From contig JAHDXW010000029.1 of assembly GCA_023383015.1 (NCBI GenBank), positions 1 to 51,191 on the forward strand: a stretch of DNA of 51,191 nt, in the 5' to 3' direction. Of the stretch, positions 33,691-46,088 are shown in pieces. The position numbers and the translations under genes were made by a program. The notes below the pieces were generated by a model. The model ran no database searches. It was not told the DNA's origin and worked only from the letters and a program-made list of their open reading frames with translations. The DNA is from Paracoccaceae bacterium (lineage in GTDB: Bacteria > Pseudomonadota > Alphaproteobacteria > Rhodobacterales > Rhodobacteraceae). Within the stretch, counting starts at the first letter, position 1. The number at the start of each line of letters is the position of its first letter.

Positions 33691-34180
33691 ACGCCGCCGC
33701 CCCAGCCCCGACACGCTGCGGCCGCGCTTCTGGGAGCGGGTGCCGCTGTCCCGGATGACGCCGGCCGAGTGGGAGGCTCTGTGCGACGGCTGCGGCCGCT
33801 GCTGCCTGAACAAGCTCGAGGATCCCGACACCCAAGAGATCGCCTTCACCCGCATCGCCTGCCGGCTTCTGGACGACCGGAGCTGCCGTTGCACCCAGTA
33901 CGCAAGCCGCCGGACCTTCGTGCCCGACTGCGTCGTGCTGACCCCGGCGACGATCGGCAAGGTGGCCTACTGGATGCCGCCGACCTGCGCCTACCGCCTC
34001 TTGCACGAGGGCACGCCGCTGGCACCATGGCATCCCCTGGTCTCGGGCGATCCCGACAGCGTGCACGAGGCCGGGATCTCGGTGCGCGGCTGGACGGTGC
34101 CGGAGTTCGAGGTACCGGCAGAGGAGTGGGAAGACCACATCATCGACTTCGACGGCAGCAGCGACGGGGAGGGTCCCTGA
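33680..34180 (+). CDS. YcgN/UPF0260-family cysteine-cluster protein
   Basis: 166-residue protein with the conserved cysteine cluster CDGCGRCCLNKLED near residue 34. Further Cys occur at IACRLLD and CRCTQYASRRTFVPDCV, and PPTCAYRLLHEG follows. The Cys pattern suggests binding of iron-sulfur or zinc; function unknown. The ATG at 33680 lies inside the end of ribF. Its stop overlaps threonine aldolase by one base (TGATG), so ribF, this gene and the aldolase form an operon. Confidence 0.88.
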   Translation: MRPRRRRPSPDTLRPRFWERVPLSRMTPAEWEALCDGCGRCCLNKLEDPDTQEIAFTRIACRLLDDRSCRCTQYASRRTFVPDCVVLTPATIGKVAYWMPPTCAYRLLHEGTPLAPWHPLVSGDPDSVHEAGISVRGWTVPEFEVPAEEWEDHIIDFDGSSDGEGP

Positions 34181-35232
34181 TGTTCTTCGCCTCCGACAAC
34201 GGATCGGGCGTGCCCGAGGCAGTGCTGGCCTCGCTGGCACGGGCCAATGCCGGCCCGACCCGGGGTTACGGCAACGACCCGCTGACGGTGCGGGTACACG
34301 ACCGCGTGCGGGCGGTGTTCGAGGCGCCACAGGCGGCAGTGCATCTGGTGGCCACCGGCACGGCCGCCAATGCGCTTGCGCTTGCCTGTCTCTGCCCGCC
34401 CTGGGCGGCGGTGTTCGCCCATGCCGATGCCCATGCCATCGTCGACGAATGCGGGGCGCCGGAGTTCTATACCGCCGGCGCCAAGCTCGTGCCGGTGGCA
34501 GGAGAGCACGGCCGGATGACGCCGGAGGGCCTTGCCGGTGCCATCGCGACAACCGGCCGCGTTGGTGTCCACAGCGTGCAGCCGGGCGCCGTGTCGCTGA
34601 CCAACGCCACCGAGGCTGGCACCGTCTACCGCCCCGCCGATGTTGCGGCGCTGGCGGCGGTGGCCCGAGCGGCCGGGCTGCCGCTGCACATGGACGGCGC
34701 GCGCTTCGCCAATGCGCTGGCCGCGATCGGATGCTCGCCGGCCGAGCTGACCTGGAAGGCCGGCGTCGACGTGCTGTCGCTCGGCGGCACCAAGAACGGG
34801 CTGATGGGGGTGGAGGCGGTGGTGCTGTTCGATCCCGCCAGGTCGTGGGAGTTCGAGCTGCGGCGCAAGCGCGGCGGGCACCTGTTCTCCAAGCACCGCT
34901 TCCTGGCCGCGCAGATGGAGGCCTGGCTCGACGGCGACCTCTGGCTTGACCTGGCGCGGCGGTCCAATGCCATGGCGGCGCGGCTGGAGGCCGGGCTGGC
35001 CGGGGTTCCCGGGGCGCGGCTGGTCCATCCGCGGCAGGCCAATGCGGTCTTCGCCGCCTGGCCGCGCGCCGCCCACCGCCGCGCGCAGGCGGCGGGGGCG
35101 GCCTATTACCTCTGGCCTGCCGACCAGACGCTGGAGGGACCCGACGACGAGGCGGTGTCGGCAAGGCTGGTCGCCTCCTGGTGCACGACCGCCGAGGAGG
35201 TCGACGGCTTCGTCGACATCCTGCGCGGCTGA
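34180..35232 (+). CDS. Low-specificity L-threonine aldolase-type PLP enzyme
   Basis: 350-residue fold-type I PLP enzyme cleaving L-threonine or allo-threonine (and other beta-hydroxy amino acids) to glycine and an aldehyde. Lys205 in SLGGTKNGLMG is the PLP Schiff-base lysine. LHMDGARFANALA carries the PLP-ring Asp and phosphate contacts. The N-terminus FFASDNGSGVPE and YGNDPLTVRVHDRV are typical. Coupled to the upstream gene by TGATG. It is followed by a hairpin at 35248-35269 and converges on the NAT gene. Confidence 0.92.
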   Translation: MFFASDNGSGVPEAVLASLARANAGPTRGYGNDPLTVRVHDRVRAVFEAPQAAVHLVATGTAANALALACLCPPWAAVFAHADAHAIVDECGAPEFYTAGAKLVPVAGEHGRMTPEGLAGAIATTGRVGVHSVQPGAVSLTNATEAGTVYRPADVAALAAVARAAGLPLHMDGARFANALAAIGCSPAELTWKAGVDVLSLGGTKNGLMGVEAVVLFDPARSWEFELRRKRGGHLFSKHRFLAAQMEAWLDGDLWLDLARRSNAMAARLEAGLAGVPGARLVHPRQANAVFAAWPRAAHRRAQAAGAAYYLWPADQTLEGPDDEAVSARLVASWCTTAEEVDGFVDILRG

Positions 35233-35247
35233 CCTGCTCATGCGCCT

Positions 35248-35269
35248 GCGCCAGCACATGCCCTGGCGC
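35248..35269. terminator. Bidirectional hairpin between convergent genes
   Basis: GCGCCAG (35248-35254) pairs with CTGGCGC (35263-35269) around an 8-base loop. It lies between convergent threonine aldolase and NAT genes and lacks a U-tract. Confidence 0.4.
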
Positions 35270-35295
35270 GGGCACGGGCACGTGCATGGGCGCGG

Positions 35296-36093
35296 TCAGG
35301 CGGCATCGGAGGCGAGGAACCGGGCCCAGAGCCTGGGCGCCAGTTCCGCCCCGTCGAGGGTGAACTCCCCGGCCAGCACGCGGGCGAGGTCGGCCTCGCC
35401 GGCGATGGTCCGCCTGCCTTCCGGCGTCGTCAGCTTCAGGTCGAGGAGGCTCGACCGCCCGCTGGCAGTGACCCGGTTGAGCATCAGGTGGTTGGGGAAG
35501 GGCGAGGCGGGAAAGCGCGCGCAGAAAAAGTTCGCCGCGATCCGGTCGGCTTCCGTGGCCTCGACCCCGTCGAAGCCGTAGAGCGCGAACCAGCCCTCGG
35601 GGGTATCGCGCTCGAGAACCGTCTCCCCGGTCTCTCCGTCGCCGCGCAGCCGGAAGCGTCCCAGCCGGTCGGGCTGCGCGAAGGCGGCACCGATCTCGAG
35701 CGGTGCCTCGGGGGCCGGACCGCCGAAGCCGACATCGGCGAGATAGCGGGTCGCGCCGAACCGGACGACATGGGCCAGATGCGCGCGCATGCTCCCCCGC
35801 GGCGCGCCCATGCGGACGCGGCCGAGCACGGGCACTGCATCGTAGCCGAGTGCGCGAAGTGCGGTGCCGAACAGCGCGTTGAGCTCGAGGCAGTAGCCGC
35901 CGCGCCTGCGGATGACGAGCTTGCGCCAGATCGCCCGGTCGTCGAGGTCGGGCAGGATGCCGAGGAAGGGGTCGATGTTCTCGAAGGGGATCGCGGCAAG
36001 CTGGGCCGCCTGCAGGGCGCGCAGCGCGCCCGGCGAGGGTGCGGCGGGGGTTTGACCGATCCGTGCGAGGTAGTCGGAGATCCGGAAGTCCAT
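35296..36093 (-). CDS. Arylamine N-acetyltransferase
   Basis: 265-residue cytosolic enzyme transferring an acetyl group from acetyl-CoA to arylamines. The catalytic triad is Cys68 (RRGGYCLELNALF), His105 (MRAHLAHVV) and Asp120 (LADVGFGG), with family spacing. IPFENIDPFLGI at the N-terminus and the C-terminal FANPNH-like SPFPNHLMLN are also typical. GGAG lies 8 bases before the start. It is divergent from a LysR regulator that may control it. Confidence 0.92.
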   Translation of the reverse strand: MDFRISDYLARIGQTPAAPSPGALRALQAAQLAAIPFENIDPFLGILPDLDDRAIWRKLVIRRRGGYCLELNALFGTALRALGYDAVPVLGRVRMGAPRGSMRAHLAHVVRFGATRYLADVGFGGPAPEAPLEIGAAFAQPDRLGRFRLRGDGETGETVLERDTPEGWFALYGFDGVEATEADRIAANFFCARFPASPFPNHLMLNRVTASGRSSLLDLKLTTPEGRRTIAGEADLARVLAGEFTLDGAELAPRLWARFLASDAA

Positions 36094-36132
36094 GTCTGCT
36101 GCTCCGTGGAATGCGGCGACGTCCTGCACCGG

Positions 36133-36161
36133 TTGACCGTCATCCCTCAATCCACGATAAT
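36133..36161 (+). promoter_or_regulatory. Strong candidate promoter of the LysR gene
   Basis: TTGACC (36133-36138), 17 bases, GATAAT (36156-36161). The -10 overlaps the in-frame ATG at 36160, so translation must begin further down (36184 or 36193). Confidence 0.6.
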
Positions 36162-36183
36162 GAAGGTCTCCATCCGTTTCCGC

Positions 36184-37092
36184 ATGCCTGCCATGGCCCG
36201 CCAGAAGCCGCCCGAGTGGAACGATCTCCACGACGTGCTGCGGGTTCATGAGGCCGGCAGCCTGTCGGGCGCTGCCCGGGTTGCGGGGGTGAGCCAGTCG
36301 ACGATGTCGCGCCGCATCGCCGCGATCGAATCCGGCGGGCGGCGTGTCTTCCTGCGCGACGCCGACGGCGGGATGTGCCTGACCGAGCGCGGTGCGGCAA
36401 TGGTTGCGGCAGCGCGGCGGATGCGCGCGGGGTTTGCCTCGGGCGCCGCCGCATTCGGTGCCCCGCCCCAGCCGTTGCGCATCGCCGCCTGCGAGGTGAC
36501 GGCACGGCTCTTCATCGCCCATGCCCTGCCCGACTGGTCGCGACGCAGCGAGATTCCCGCCGATCTTGTCGTGCTGGACGACCTCTTCGCGCTGTCGCCC
36601 TCGGAATACGACGTGCTGGTGATGCCAGCCGAAGGGCCGCTGCCCGGCACCATCGGAAGCGAGATCGGCCGGATCGAGTGGGGCCTGTTCGCGGCGCCCT
36701 CCTATCTCGCGGCCCGCCCCGTCGTTGCCGGCGGCGGCACGCTGGACGGCCACCAGGTCATCCGCGCCTCGGGCTCGCTGGCCATGATCGCGGGCTACCG
36801 CTGGCTGGACGGGGCGGGCGGAAGGACGGCGCTGCTGTCCTCGAGCCCGCTTGCCCAGCGCGAGGCCTGCATCCGGGGACAGGGGATTGCGCTCCTGCCG
36901 CTGGCAATGGGCGAGGGCGATGCCCTGCTCGAGCGGATCGACATGCCCGTGCCCGGTTGCGTTCAGGTCTGGCTGATGGCCGATGCCGATGGGGCAAGCC
37001 ACGCGCGCACATCCGGCTTCCTGCGATGGGCGCGGCGACGCTTCGGCGGCCCTGCGCCGGAGGCGTCCGCCCCGGCCGCACCCCGGCGCTGA
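36184..37092 (+). CDS. LysR-family transcriptional regulator
   Basis: 302-residue regulator. N-terminal helix-turn-helix: WNDLHDVLRVHEAGSLSGAARVAGVSQSTMSRRIAAIE. A periplasmic-binding-protein-like effector domain follows (from about residue 90, QPLRIAACEVTARL), with LPLAMGEGDALLERI near the C-terminus. The ATG at 36184 is preferred because the promoter -10 covers an earlier ATG at 36160; an ATG at 36193 is also possible. It is divergent from the NAT gene, with about 90 bases between them, the usual arrangement for a LysR activator and its target. Confidence 0.87.
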   Translation: MPAMARQKPPEWNDLHDVLRVHEAGSLSGAARVAGVSQSTMSRRIAAIESGGRRVFLRDADGGMCLTERGAAMVAAARRMRAGFASGAAAFGAPPQPLRIAACEVTARLFIAHALPDWSRRSEIPADLVVLDDLFALSPSEYDVLVMPAEGPLPGTIGSEIGRIEWGLFAAPSYLAARPVVAGGGTLDGHQVIRASGSLAMIAGYRWLDGAGGRTALLSSSPLAQREACIRGQGIALLPLAMGEGDALLERIDMPVPGCVQVWLMADADGASHARTSGFLRWARRRFGGPAPEASAPAAPRR

Positions 37093-37116
37093 GCGGGTGG
37101 CCGCCCCCGCCGGGCC

Positions 37117-37923
37117 TCAGCCGGCGTCGAGGAAGGCCGCGATCGCCAGGGCGACGGCGTCGGGGTGGGTGATCGGCAGCATGTGGCCGGCACCCGGCAC
37201 GACCACCCGGCGCAGCCTGCCGATTCGGCGGGCAAGATGGTCGCCGATCGCCGCGATGACCGGCGGCGATTGCCCTCCCTCGAGCAGCAGCACCGGCATC
37301 CCGAGCCGCTCGGGCACGCCCGGCGCGAGCAGCCCGTGGACATCGTCATGCAGCGCCGGCGTCGCAGCGGGGATGAGCCCGATCCGCGCCTCCATGTAGC
37401 GGCGCTGATGGGCTGGCAGTTCGGCCACGGGCACGGTCGCCCCCCAGCGGTCGAGGAAGCGCCGCAGCGCCTCGGCCGGGTCGGTCCGCACCAGCGCGTC
37501 GACGGCGGCCATGTGCGCCGCCTGGTCGGCATAGACCGGCGCCCGGTCAAGCCGCGCGGCGGCGAAGAGCACCGGCTCGATCAGGACAAGACGGCGCACC
37601 CGCGCGGGCTGTTCGAGCGCCAGCCGCAGCGCCACCGAGCCGCCGAAGGAATGGCCGACGACATCGGCGGGTACCTCGCCGAGGAACGGCCGGGCCATCC
37701 GCGTCGCACATTCGTTGAGGTCGGCCGACCCGTCCCAGTCGGGGCTTTTCCCGTGGCCGGGGTGGTCGATCGCCGTAGCCGTCCAGCGGTCGCCGAGGCG
37801 GGCCATCAGCGGCACCCACGCCCCCGAATGGGCCAGCGAGCAGTGCAGCAGCAGCGCCGGCCGGGGGCCCGCGCCCAGCCGGACGGCGTGGGGCCGCGGG
37901 GCCGCGCCGGCGGCGTCCTTCAC
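37117..37923 (-). CDS. Alpha/beta-hydrolase
   Basis: 268-residue serine hydrolase. The nucleophile elbow is GHSFGG with Ser92. The HxxxH-type oxyanion region LLLHCSLAHSGAW and DHPGHGKSPDWDG are typical of the alpha/beta fold. The catalytic His is in the C-terminal GAGHMLPITHPD. The GTG at 37923 overlaps the upstream stop (GTGA); earlier in-frame ATGs lie inside that gene. Substrate unknown. It probably acts with the HCCA-isomerase-like protein encoded just upstream. Confidence 0.85.
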   Translation of the reverse strand: MKDAAGAAPRPHAVRLGAGPRPALLLHCSLAHSGAWVPLMARLGDRWTATAIDHPGHGKSPDWDGSADLNECATRMARPFLGEVPADVVGHSFGGSVALRLALEQPARVRRLVLIEPVLFAAARLDRAPVYADQAAHMAAVDALVRTDPAEALRRFLDRWGATVPVAELPAHQRRYMEARIGLIPAATPALHDDVHGLLAPGVPERLGMPVLLLEGGQSPPVIAAIGDHLARRIGRLRRVVVPGAGHMLPITHPDAVALAIAAFLDAG

Positions 37924-38519
37924 GCAGGGCCCGCCGCGAGGTGCCGGTCGAGGAAGTCGAGGCGGTCCTGGCCCCAGAAGCACTCATCGCCGACGATGCA
38001 GAAGGGCACGCCGAAGACGCCGCGCGCCACCGCCTCCTCGAGGTTGGACGCATAGGTCTCGGCCCCGACCAGCAGGCCGCGGTCGGCGAGGCCAGGGTCG
38101 TGGCCATGGGCAGCGAGAATGTCGCGCACCACCGCATCGTCGGCGATGTCGCGCTCCTCGGCCCAGACCGCACGAGAGAAACCGTGGATCAGTCCGACAA
38201 GATCGCCCCCGCCGGCGCGGTCGGCCGCGATCACCGCATAGGCCGAGGGCGCGGGGTTGACCGGAAAATGCCGCGGCCTGAGATTCAGGGGTGTTCCCAG
38301 ATGCGCCGACCAGCGCCGCAGTTCCTGCAGCCGGTAGGCCTGCCGCGACGGGTGGCGTTCGTTCACCGGCAGCCCGCCGGTGCGCGCGAACAGGGCCCCC
38401 GGATCGACCGGGCGGAATGCCACCGTCGCCCCGTGGCTTGCGGCGATGCCCTCCAGGCGCCGGCCGGAGAGGTAGACCCAGGGGGACACCGTGGAGAAGA
38501 AGTAGTCGATGCGCGCCAT
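37920..38519 (-). CDS. DsbA-family 2-hydroxychromene-2-carboxylate isomerase-like protein
   Basis: 199-residue thioredoxin-fold, glutathione-S-transferase-kappa-like protein. N-terminal [15 protein letters not shown] has Ser12 in place of the CxxC cysteine, as in 2-hydroxychromene-2-carboxylate isomerases of naphthalene breakdown. FFPVN-type [12 protein letters not shown] and [24 protein letters not shown] (split cis-Pro loop) are also present. GAGGAGCG precedes the ATG. It forms a coupled pair with the hydrolase. No aromatic-degradation cluster is nearby, so substrate is unknown. Confidence 0.88.
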   Translation of the reverse strand: MARIDYFFSTVSPWVYLSGRRLEGIAASHGATVAFRPVDPGALFARTGGLPVNERHPSRQAYRLQELRRWSAHLGTPLNLRPRHFPVNPAPSAYAVIAADRAGGGDLVGLIHGFSRAVWAEERDIADDAVVRDILAAHGHDPGLADRGLLVGAETYASNLEEAVARGVFGVPFCIVGDECFWGQDRLDFLDRHLAAGPA

Positions 38520-38544
38520 CGCTCCTCGGTCGGCTGGGGGACGC

Positions 38545-38573
38545 TTGCACCGCCTACGGCGGGTGGGTAGCGG
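38545..38573 (+). promoter_or_regulatory. Candidate sigma70 promoter of prs
   Basis: TTGCAC (38545-38550), 17 bases, TAGCGG (38568-38573), 35 bases before the prs ATG. Confidence 0.43.
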
Positions 38574-38608
38574 TGTCAACGCCGCGAATCCCCGGGGGAA
38601 CCGACGCC

Positions 38609-39628
38609 ATGGCCGCCATGACCGAACCGAAGCTCATCTCGGGCAATGCGAACCGCCCTCTCGCCCAGGCCATCGCCCGGCGGATGTCGGTGCACCGCGG
38701 GGTGCCGGTGGGGCTGGTCAACGCCCGCGTCGAGCGCTTCAACGACCAGGAGATCTTCGTCGAGGTGTACGAGAACGTCCGCGGCGAGGACATGTTCATC
38801 ATCCAGCCGACCTCCAACCCGGCCAACGACAACCTGATGGAGCTCCTGATCATCGCCGATGCACTGCGGCGGTCGTCGGCGGCGCGGATCACGGCCGTGA
38901 TCCCCTATTTCGGCTATGCCAGACAGGACCGCCGCACCAAGGCGCGCACCCCGATCTCGGCCAAGCTGGTGGCCAACCTCATCGTCGAATCGGGCATCGA
39001 GCGGGTGCTGACGCTGGACCTGCACGCCGCCCAGATCCAGGGGTTCTTCGACATCCCGGTCGACAACCTGTATTCCGCGCCGATCTTCGCGCTGGATGTC
39101 GAGCATCATTTCCGCGGCCGGCTCGACAGCCTGACCGTCGTCTCGCCCGACGTCGGCGGGGTGACGCGGGCGCGCGAGCTCGCGACCCGGGTCGGGGCGG
39201 GGCTCGCGGTTGTCGACAAGCGCCGCTCGGCCCCCGGCGAGATCGCCGAGATGACGGTGATCGGCGAGGTCGCGGGGCGGACCTGCATCATCGTCGACGA
39301 CATCTGCGACACCGCCGGCACGCTGGTGAAGGCGGCCGAGACGCTAGTGCAGGCCGGCGCGGGCGAGGTGCACGCCTACATCACCCATGGCGTCCTGTCG
39401 GGCCCTGCGGTGGAGCGGGTGGGCGCCTCGGTGATGAGAAGCCTGGTCGTGACCGATTCGATCGAGGCGACTCCGGCGGTGCGGGCGGCACGCAACATCC
39501 GCATCGTGCCCACGGCGCCGATGTTCGCGCAGGCGATCCTGAACATCTGGAACGGCACCAGCGTGTCGTCGCTGTTCGAGACCGAGACGCTGATGCCGAT
39601 CTACGAGGGCATGTACGCCCGCGGCTAG
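38609..39628 (+). CDS. prs: Ribose-phosphate pyrophosphokinase (PRPP synthetase)
   Basis: 339-residue cytosolic enzyme making PRPP from ribose-5-phosphate and ATP for purine, pyrimidine, histidine, tryptophan and NAD synthesis. Motifs include [84 protein letters not shown], and the PRPP loop [18 protein letters not shown] lies 9 bases before ATG 38609. A start 9 bases later is possible. It converges on the ClpP gene with 18 bases between them. Confidence 0.96.
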   Translation: MAAMTEPKLISGNANRPLAQAIARRMSVHRGVPVGLVNARVERFNDQEIFVEVYENVRGEDMFIIQPTSNPANDNLMELLIIADALRRSSAARITAVIPYFGYARQDRRTKARTPISAKLVANLIVESGIERVLTLDLHAAQIQGFFDIPVDNLYSAPIFALDVEHHFRGRLDSLTVVSPDVGGVTRARELATRVGAGLAVVDKRRSAPGEIAEMTVIGEVAGRTCIIVDDICDTAGTLVKAAETLVQAGAGEVHAYITHGVLSGPAVERVGASVMRSLVVTDSIEATPAVRAARNIRIVPTAPMFAQAILNIWNGTSVSSLFETETLMPIYEGMYARG

Positions 39629-39646
39629 GCCCGCCGGGGCCGGCGT

Positions 39647-40270
39647 TCAGCCCCTCAGGTCGGCTGCCGTGGTGATGATCCGACCGAGCAGGCCGTAGGC
39701 GATCGCCTCGTCGGGACCCATCCAGTAGTCGCGGTCGGTATCCTTGTCGATCTTCTCGATCGGCTGGCCGGTGGCGGCGGCGAAGATGGCGTTCAGGCGG
39801 GCGCGCATCTTGAGGATCTCGCGCGCCTGGATGCCGATGTCGGTGGCCGGGCCGCCCATGCCGCCCGAGGGCTGGTGCAGCAGGAAGCGGGTGTTGGGGG
39901 TGCAGAAGCGCCGCTCGCGCGGGACCGAGACGAAGATCAGCGCCCCGGCCGAGGCAACCCAGCCGGTGCCCACCATGTTCACCGGCGCGTCCACGAAGCG
40001 GATCATGTCGTGGATCATGTCGCCGGATTCGACATGCCCGCCGGGCGAGGAGACGATCACCGTGATCGGGTCGGCCGACACCTGGCCGAGCGCCAGCAGC
40101 CTTGCCGCGGTGGAGCGGGCGAGATCCTGGTTGATGGGGCCGGTGATCAGCACCGTGCGGGCGTCGAACAGGTGCTTCTCGACCACGTGGGACGGCGCCT
40201 TCTCGGCGGCCTCCGGCTTCTTCTCCTCCTCCTCGTCGTCAAGGCGGGGCGGGAACGGCGTGAACTGCAT
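39647..40270 (-). CDS. clpP: ATP-dependent Clp protease proteolytic subunit (ClpP)
   Basis: 207-residue serine peptidase subunit of the Clp complex. Catalytic residues are the Ser in [11 protein letters not shown], the His in [13 protein letters not shown], and the Asp in [10 protein letters not shown]-terminal processing region FLEERIIF-type is replaced by an acidic extension ([14 protein letters not shown]), marking it as a second, less usual ClpP type found in Rhodobacterales. AAGGG lies before the ATG. Promoter candidate at 40297-40325. Confidence 0.93.
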   Translation of the reverse strand: MQFTPFPPRLDDEEEEKKPEAAEKAPSHVVEKHLFDARTVLITGPINQDLARSTAARLLALGQVSADPITVIVSSPGGHVESGDMIHDMIRFVDAPVNMVGTGWVASAGALIFVSVPRERRFCTPNTRFLLHQPSGGMGGPATDIGIQAREILKMRARLNAIFAAATGQPIEKIDKDTDRDYWMGPDEAIAYGLLGRIITTAADLRG

Positions 40271-40296
40271 GGGAGCCCTTCTTCGCTTCTGGCCGA

Positions 40297-40325
40297 CACC
40301 TAAGCCCTGCGGCGGGCGGGGGCAA
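40297..40325 (-). promoter_or_regulatory. Candidate sigma70 promoter of clpP
   Basis: On the minus strand, TTGCCC (40325-40320), 17 bases, TAGGTG (40302-40297), 26 bases before the ATG. Its -35 lies in the short gap after the lectin gene stop. Confidence 0.45.
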
Positions 40326-40337
40326 GGCCGCGACCGA

Positions 40338-40688
40338 TCAGTACAGCACCCAGTCGTCGGGGTCCGGCAGGGGGCCGAGGGCGGCCCAGTCGGCGCGGAT
40401 GCGCGCAACGCTGGTGTCGCCCCAGGTGCGGAACACCAGTTCGAAACCCTCCTCGGTCACGGCTTCGGCCGCCAGATCGGCGCGCTGGTTGCTGCGGTGG
40501 TCGATGTCCCACATCGCGATGCCGACGATCACGGCCGGCGATGCGGCGAAGGGGCGGGCGAAAGGCACCTGCCGGCGCACCTCACGCGGGCCCGAGCCCG
40601 TCCACATCGGACCGCCATCCTGGAAATCGGTGAACATCACGACCGATCCCTGATCGATCCCGAGCCGGCCGACCCCGATCTCCCGCAT
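40338..40688 (-). CDS. H-type lectin domain protein
   Basis: 116-residue protein matching the H-type lectin domain, a small beta-sandwich that binds carbohydrate in eukaryotic relatives. Visible features are [50 protein letters not shown] and [21 protein letters not shown]. No signal peptide is seen. GGAG lies 8 bases before ATG 40688. Role in bacteria unknown. It is upstream of clpP in the same direction and downstream of the atp operon terminator. Confidence 0.83.
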   Translation of the reverse strand: MREIGVGRLGIDQGSVVMFTDFQDGGPMWTGSGPREVRRQVPFARPFAASPAVIVGIAMWDIDHRSNQRADLAAEAVTEEGFELVFRTWGDTSVARIRADWAALGPLPDPDDWVLY

Positions 40689-40760
40689 GTGTCGTCTCCG
40701 CCCTCCGCACGACTGCAACGGTATCGGAAAAGACTGTCAGAATTGGGATGAAAATGCGAA

Positions 40761-40789
40761 CGGCGGGCGCCGGTTTCCGGCGCCCGCCG
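40761..40789 (-). terminator. Terminator of the atp operon
   Basis: Perfect 13-bp stem CGGCGGGCGCCGG (40761-40773) and CCGGCGCCCGCCG (40777-40789) with a TTT (AAA on the other strand) loop, 19 bases after the atpC stop. On the minus strand it is followed by TTCGCATTTTCA, a U-rich tail, consistent with intrinsic termination. Confidence 0.8.
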
Positions 40790-40808
40790 CGATCCTACCC
40801 CGCAGCCG

Positions 40809-41204
40809 TCAGGCCGCCGTGGCGCGCAGCGCCTCGAGATCGGCCAGCAGCCGGTCGGCCGCGTCGCGGGCCGCGCCGGTCGCGCCCTGCGCGGTCTCGC
40901 GCGCACCCGCGATCATGCTGTCGACGAAGGCCGCAGTCAGCTCGGCCCGCGGCACCGCCTGTTCGGCCAGGACGGTGGCAGAGCTTGCGGTGACCTCCGC
41001 GAAGCCGCCGGTCAGGGCATATTCGGCGGTGCCCTCCGGGCCGGACACCCGCAGGATGCCCGGGCGCAGCGACAGGATCACCGGCGCATGGCCTTCCATC
41101 GCCGTCATGTCGCCGTCCGCGCCCGGGATCATCACCTCGGTCGCCTCGGCCGAGGCGAGGCGCCGCTCGGGGCTGACGAGGTCGAACTTCATCGTGCCGG
41201 CCAT
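40809..41204 (-). CDS. atpC: ATP synthase F1 subunit epsilon
   Basis: 131-residue subunit that couples rotation and inhibits ATP hydrolysis. N-terminal beta-sandwich: [44 protein letters not shown] short C-terminal helical part follows. GGAGGGCG precedes the ATG. Last gene of the atpHAGDC operon, 10 bases after atpD. Confidence 0.96.
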   Translation of the reverse strand: MAGTMKFDLVSPERRLASAEATEVMIPGADGDMTAMEGHAPVILSLRPGILRVSGPEGTAEYALTGGFAEVTASSATVLAEQAVPRAELTAAFVDSMIAGARETAQGATGAARDAADRLLADLEALRATAA

Positions 41205-41214
41205 CGCGCCCTCC

Positions 41215-42909
<1,695 letters not shown>

Positions 42910-42910
<1 letters not shown>

Positions 42911-43776
42911 CAGAGCGCCTCCGCGCCCGAGATGATCTCGATCAGTTCCTTGGTGATCGCCGCCTGGCGCGAGCGGTTGTACTGGATCGTCAGCCGATCG
43001 ATCATGTCGCCCGCGTTGCGGGTGGCGTTGTCCATCGCCGTCATCCGCGCGCCCTGTTCGGAGGCCGCGTTCTCCAGCAGCGCCGTGAACAGCCGGGTGG
43101 CGATGCCGCGCGGCAGAAGGTCGGCAAGGATCGCCTCCTCAGAGGGCTCGTAGTCGTAAAGCCCGCGATCGCCCGCGGCCTCCCAGGCGGCAGGGATCAC
43201 CTGCTGGGCCGTCGGCTCCTGGCTGATGACCGACCTGAAGCGGTTGAAGAAGATCGTCGCGACGTCGAACTCGCCCGCCTCGAAGCGGGCGAGCACGTCC
43301 TCGGCCACGGCCCTGGCGTTGGCGTAGCCGACGCGGCGGACGTCGCTGAGGTCTATGTGGCCGACGAAGCGGTCGGCATGGTCGCGCTTCAGCTGCTCGC
43401 GTCCCTTCTTGCCGACGGTGAGGAACTTCACCGTCTTGCCCTGCATCAGCAGCTCGGCCGCCCGGGCGCGGGCCAGCCGCACGATCGAGGAGTTGAAGCC
43501 GCCGCAGAGCCCGCGCTCGGAGGTCATGACCACGAGCAGGTGGACGCGGTCCTGCCCGGTGCCGCGCAGCAGCCGCGGCGCCGCGTCCGATCCTGCCGCC
43601 GCCGCCGCAAGCCCGCCGATGACGGCGTTCATTCGCTCGGCATAGGGCCGGGCGGCCACCGCCGCTTCCTGGGCGCGGCGCAGCTTTGCCGCGGCGACCA
43701 TCTGCATCGCCTTGGTGATCTTCCGCGTGTTCCTGACGCTGACGATACGGTTCTTCAGTGCCTTGAGGCTTGGCAT
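42910..43776 (-). CDS. atpG: ATP synthase F1 subunit gamma
   Basis: 288-residue rotor shaft subunit. N-terminal [35 protein letters not shown], central [14 protein letters not shown], and C-terminal [45 protein letters not shown] are diagnostic. It is 40 bases downstream of atpA and overlaps the extra small gene by one base. Confidence 0.97.
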
Positions 43777-43816
43777 CTACCTGTCCCCGCGCTGTGGCCG
43801 GTGAGGGGGACCGCCC

Positions 43817-45354
<1,538 letters not shown>

Positions 45355-45355
<1 letters not shown>

Positions 45356-45915
45356 CATCCGACCCCTTTCATGGCATTCTGCAGTGCGGCAAGGCGCGAG
45401 CGGATCGAGGTGTCGACCATCTTCGAGCCCACCTTGACGACAAGACCGCCGATGAGCCCCTCATCGACGGTCGCCTTCAGCTTCACGGTCTTGCCGACGC
45501 GTGCCGACAGCGCGGCCGCAAGGCGCTCGGCCTGCGCGGCCGTCAGCGCGCGGGCCGCGGTGACCTCGGCGGTCACCTCGCCCTTGGCTTCGGCAATGCG
45601 CGCGCGAAGCGCCGCCACCAGTTGCGGCAGCACGAACAGGCGCCGGTTGGCGGCCATCAGCCCCAGGGTGTTGGCAAGCAGCGGCGACAGCTTCATCCGA
45701 GCCGCCAGCGCCGCCATTGCGCGGCCCTGCTCGTCGCGGCTGATCACGGGCGATGCGATCATCGCCCGCAGGTCGGCCGATGCGTCGAGCGCGGCGTCGA
45801 GCGCGTCGCTGTCGGCCTCAAGGGCGGCAATCGCCCCGGACTCGGCGGCGAGGTCGAAGACGGCCGCGGCGTAGCGCGCGGCAATGCCCGCTGAGATCGA
45901 AGCCGGTTCGGTCAC
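45355..45915 (-). CDS. atpH: ATP synthase F1 subunit delta
   Basis: 186-residue stator subunit joining F1 to the peripheral stalk. [22 protein letters not shown] at the N-terminus and [27 protein letters not shown] at the C-terminus are diagnostic. A GTG start at 45915 follows GGAAGGGTGGAC and gives the standard length. The reading frame extends upstream without family similarity. First gene of the operon; promoter candidate at 46018-46046. Confidence 0.94.
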
Positions 45916-46017
45916 GTCCACCCTTCCGATGTCTGAGGCCGCGGACGATCGGCGCCACGGATGGACCACATGCCACCCGAGGCGCCCGGAAGCCCCCGGC
46001 ACCTGAAACCCGGCGCC

Positions 46018-46046
46018 GCTCTAGCAGAGCCTCCCGCACCCCGCAA
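46018..46046 (-). promoter_or_regulatory. Candidate promoter of the atp operon
   Basis: On the minus strand, TTGCGG (46046-46041), 17 bases, TAGAGC (46023-46018), about 100 bases before atpH. The elements lie between the methyltransferase end and atpH. Confidence 0.45.
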
Positions 46047-46088
46047 CCGCCAAGCCGCGCGCGGGGGAGGCGCCGCTGCGCCGCGGCA

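Noticed and set aside
37920-38519. Disulfide oxidoreductase (DsbA) call
   Set aside because: There is no CxxC. The N-terminal SPWVY motif and lack of a signal peptide fit the HCCA-isomerase group.
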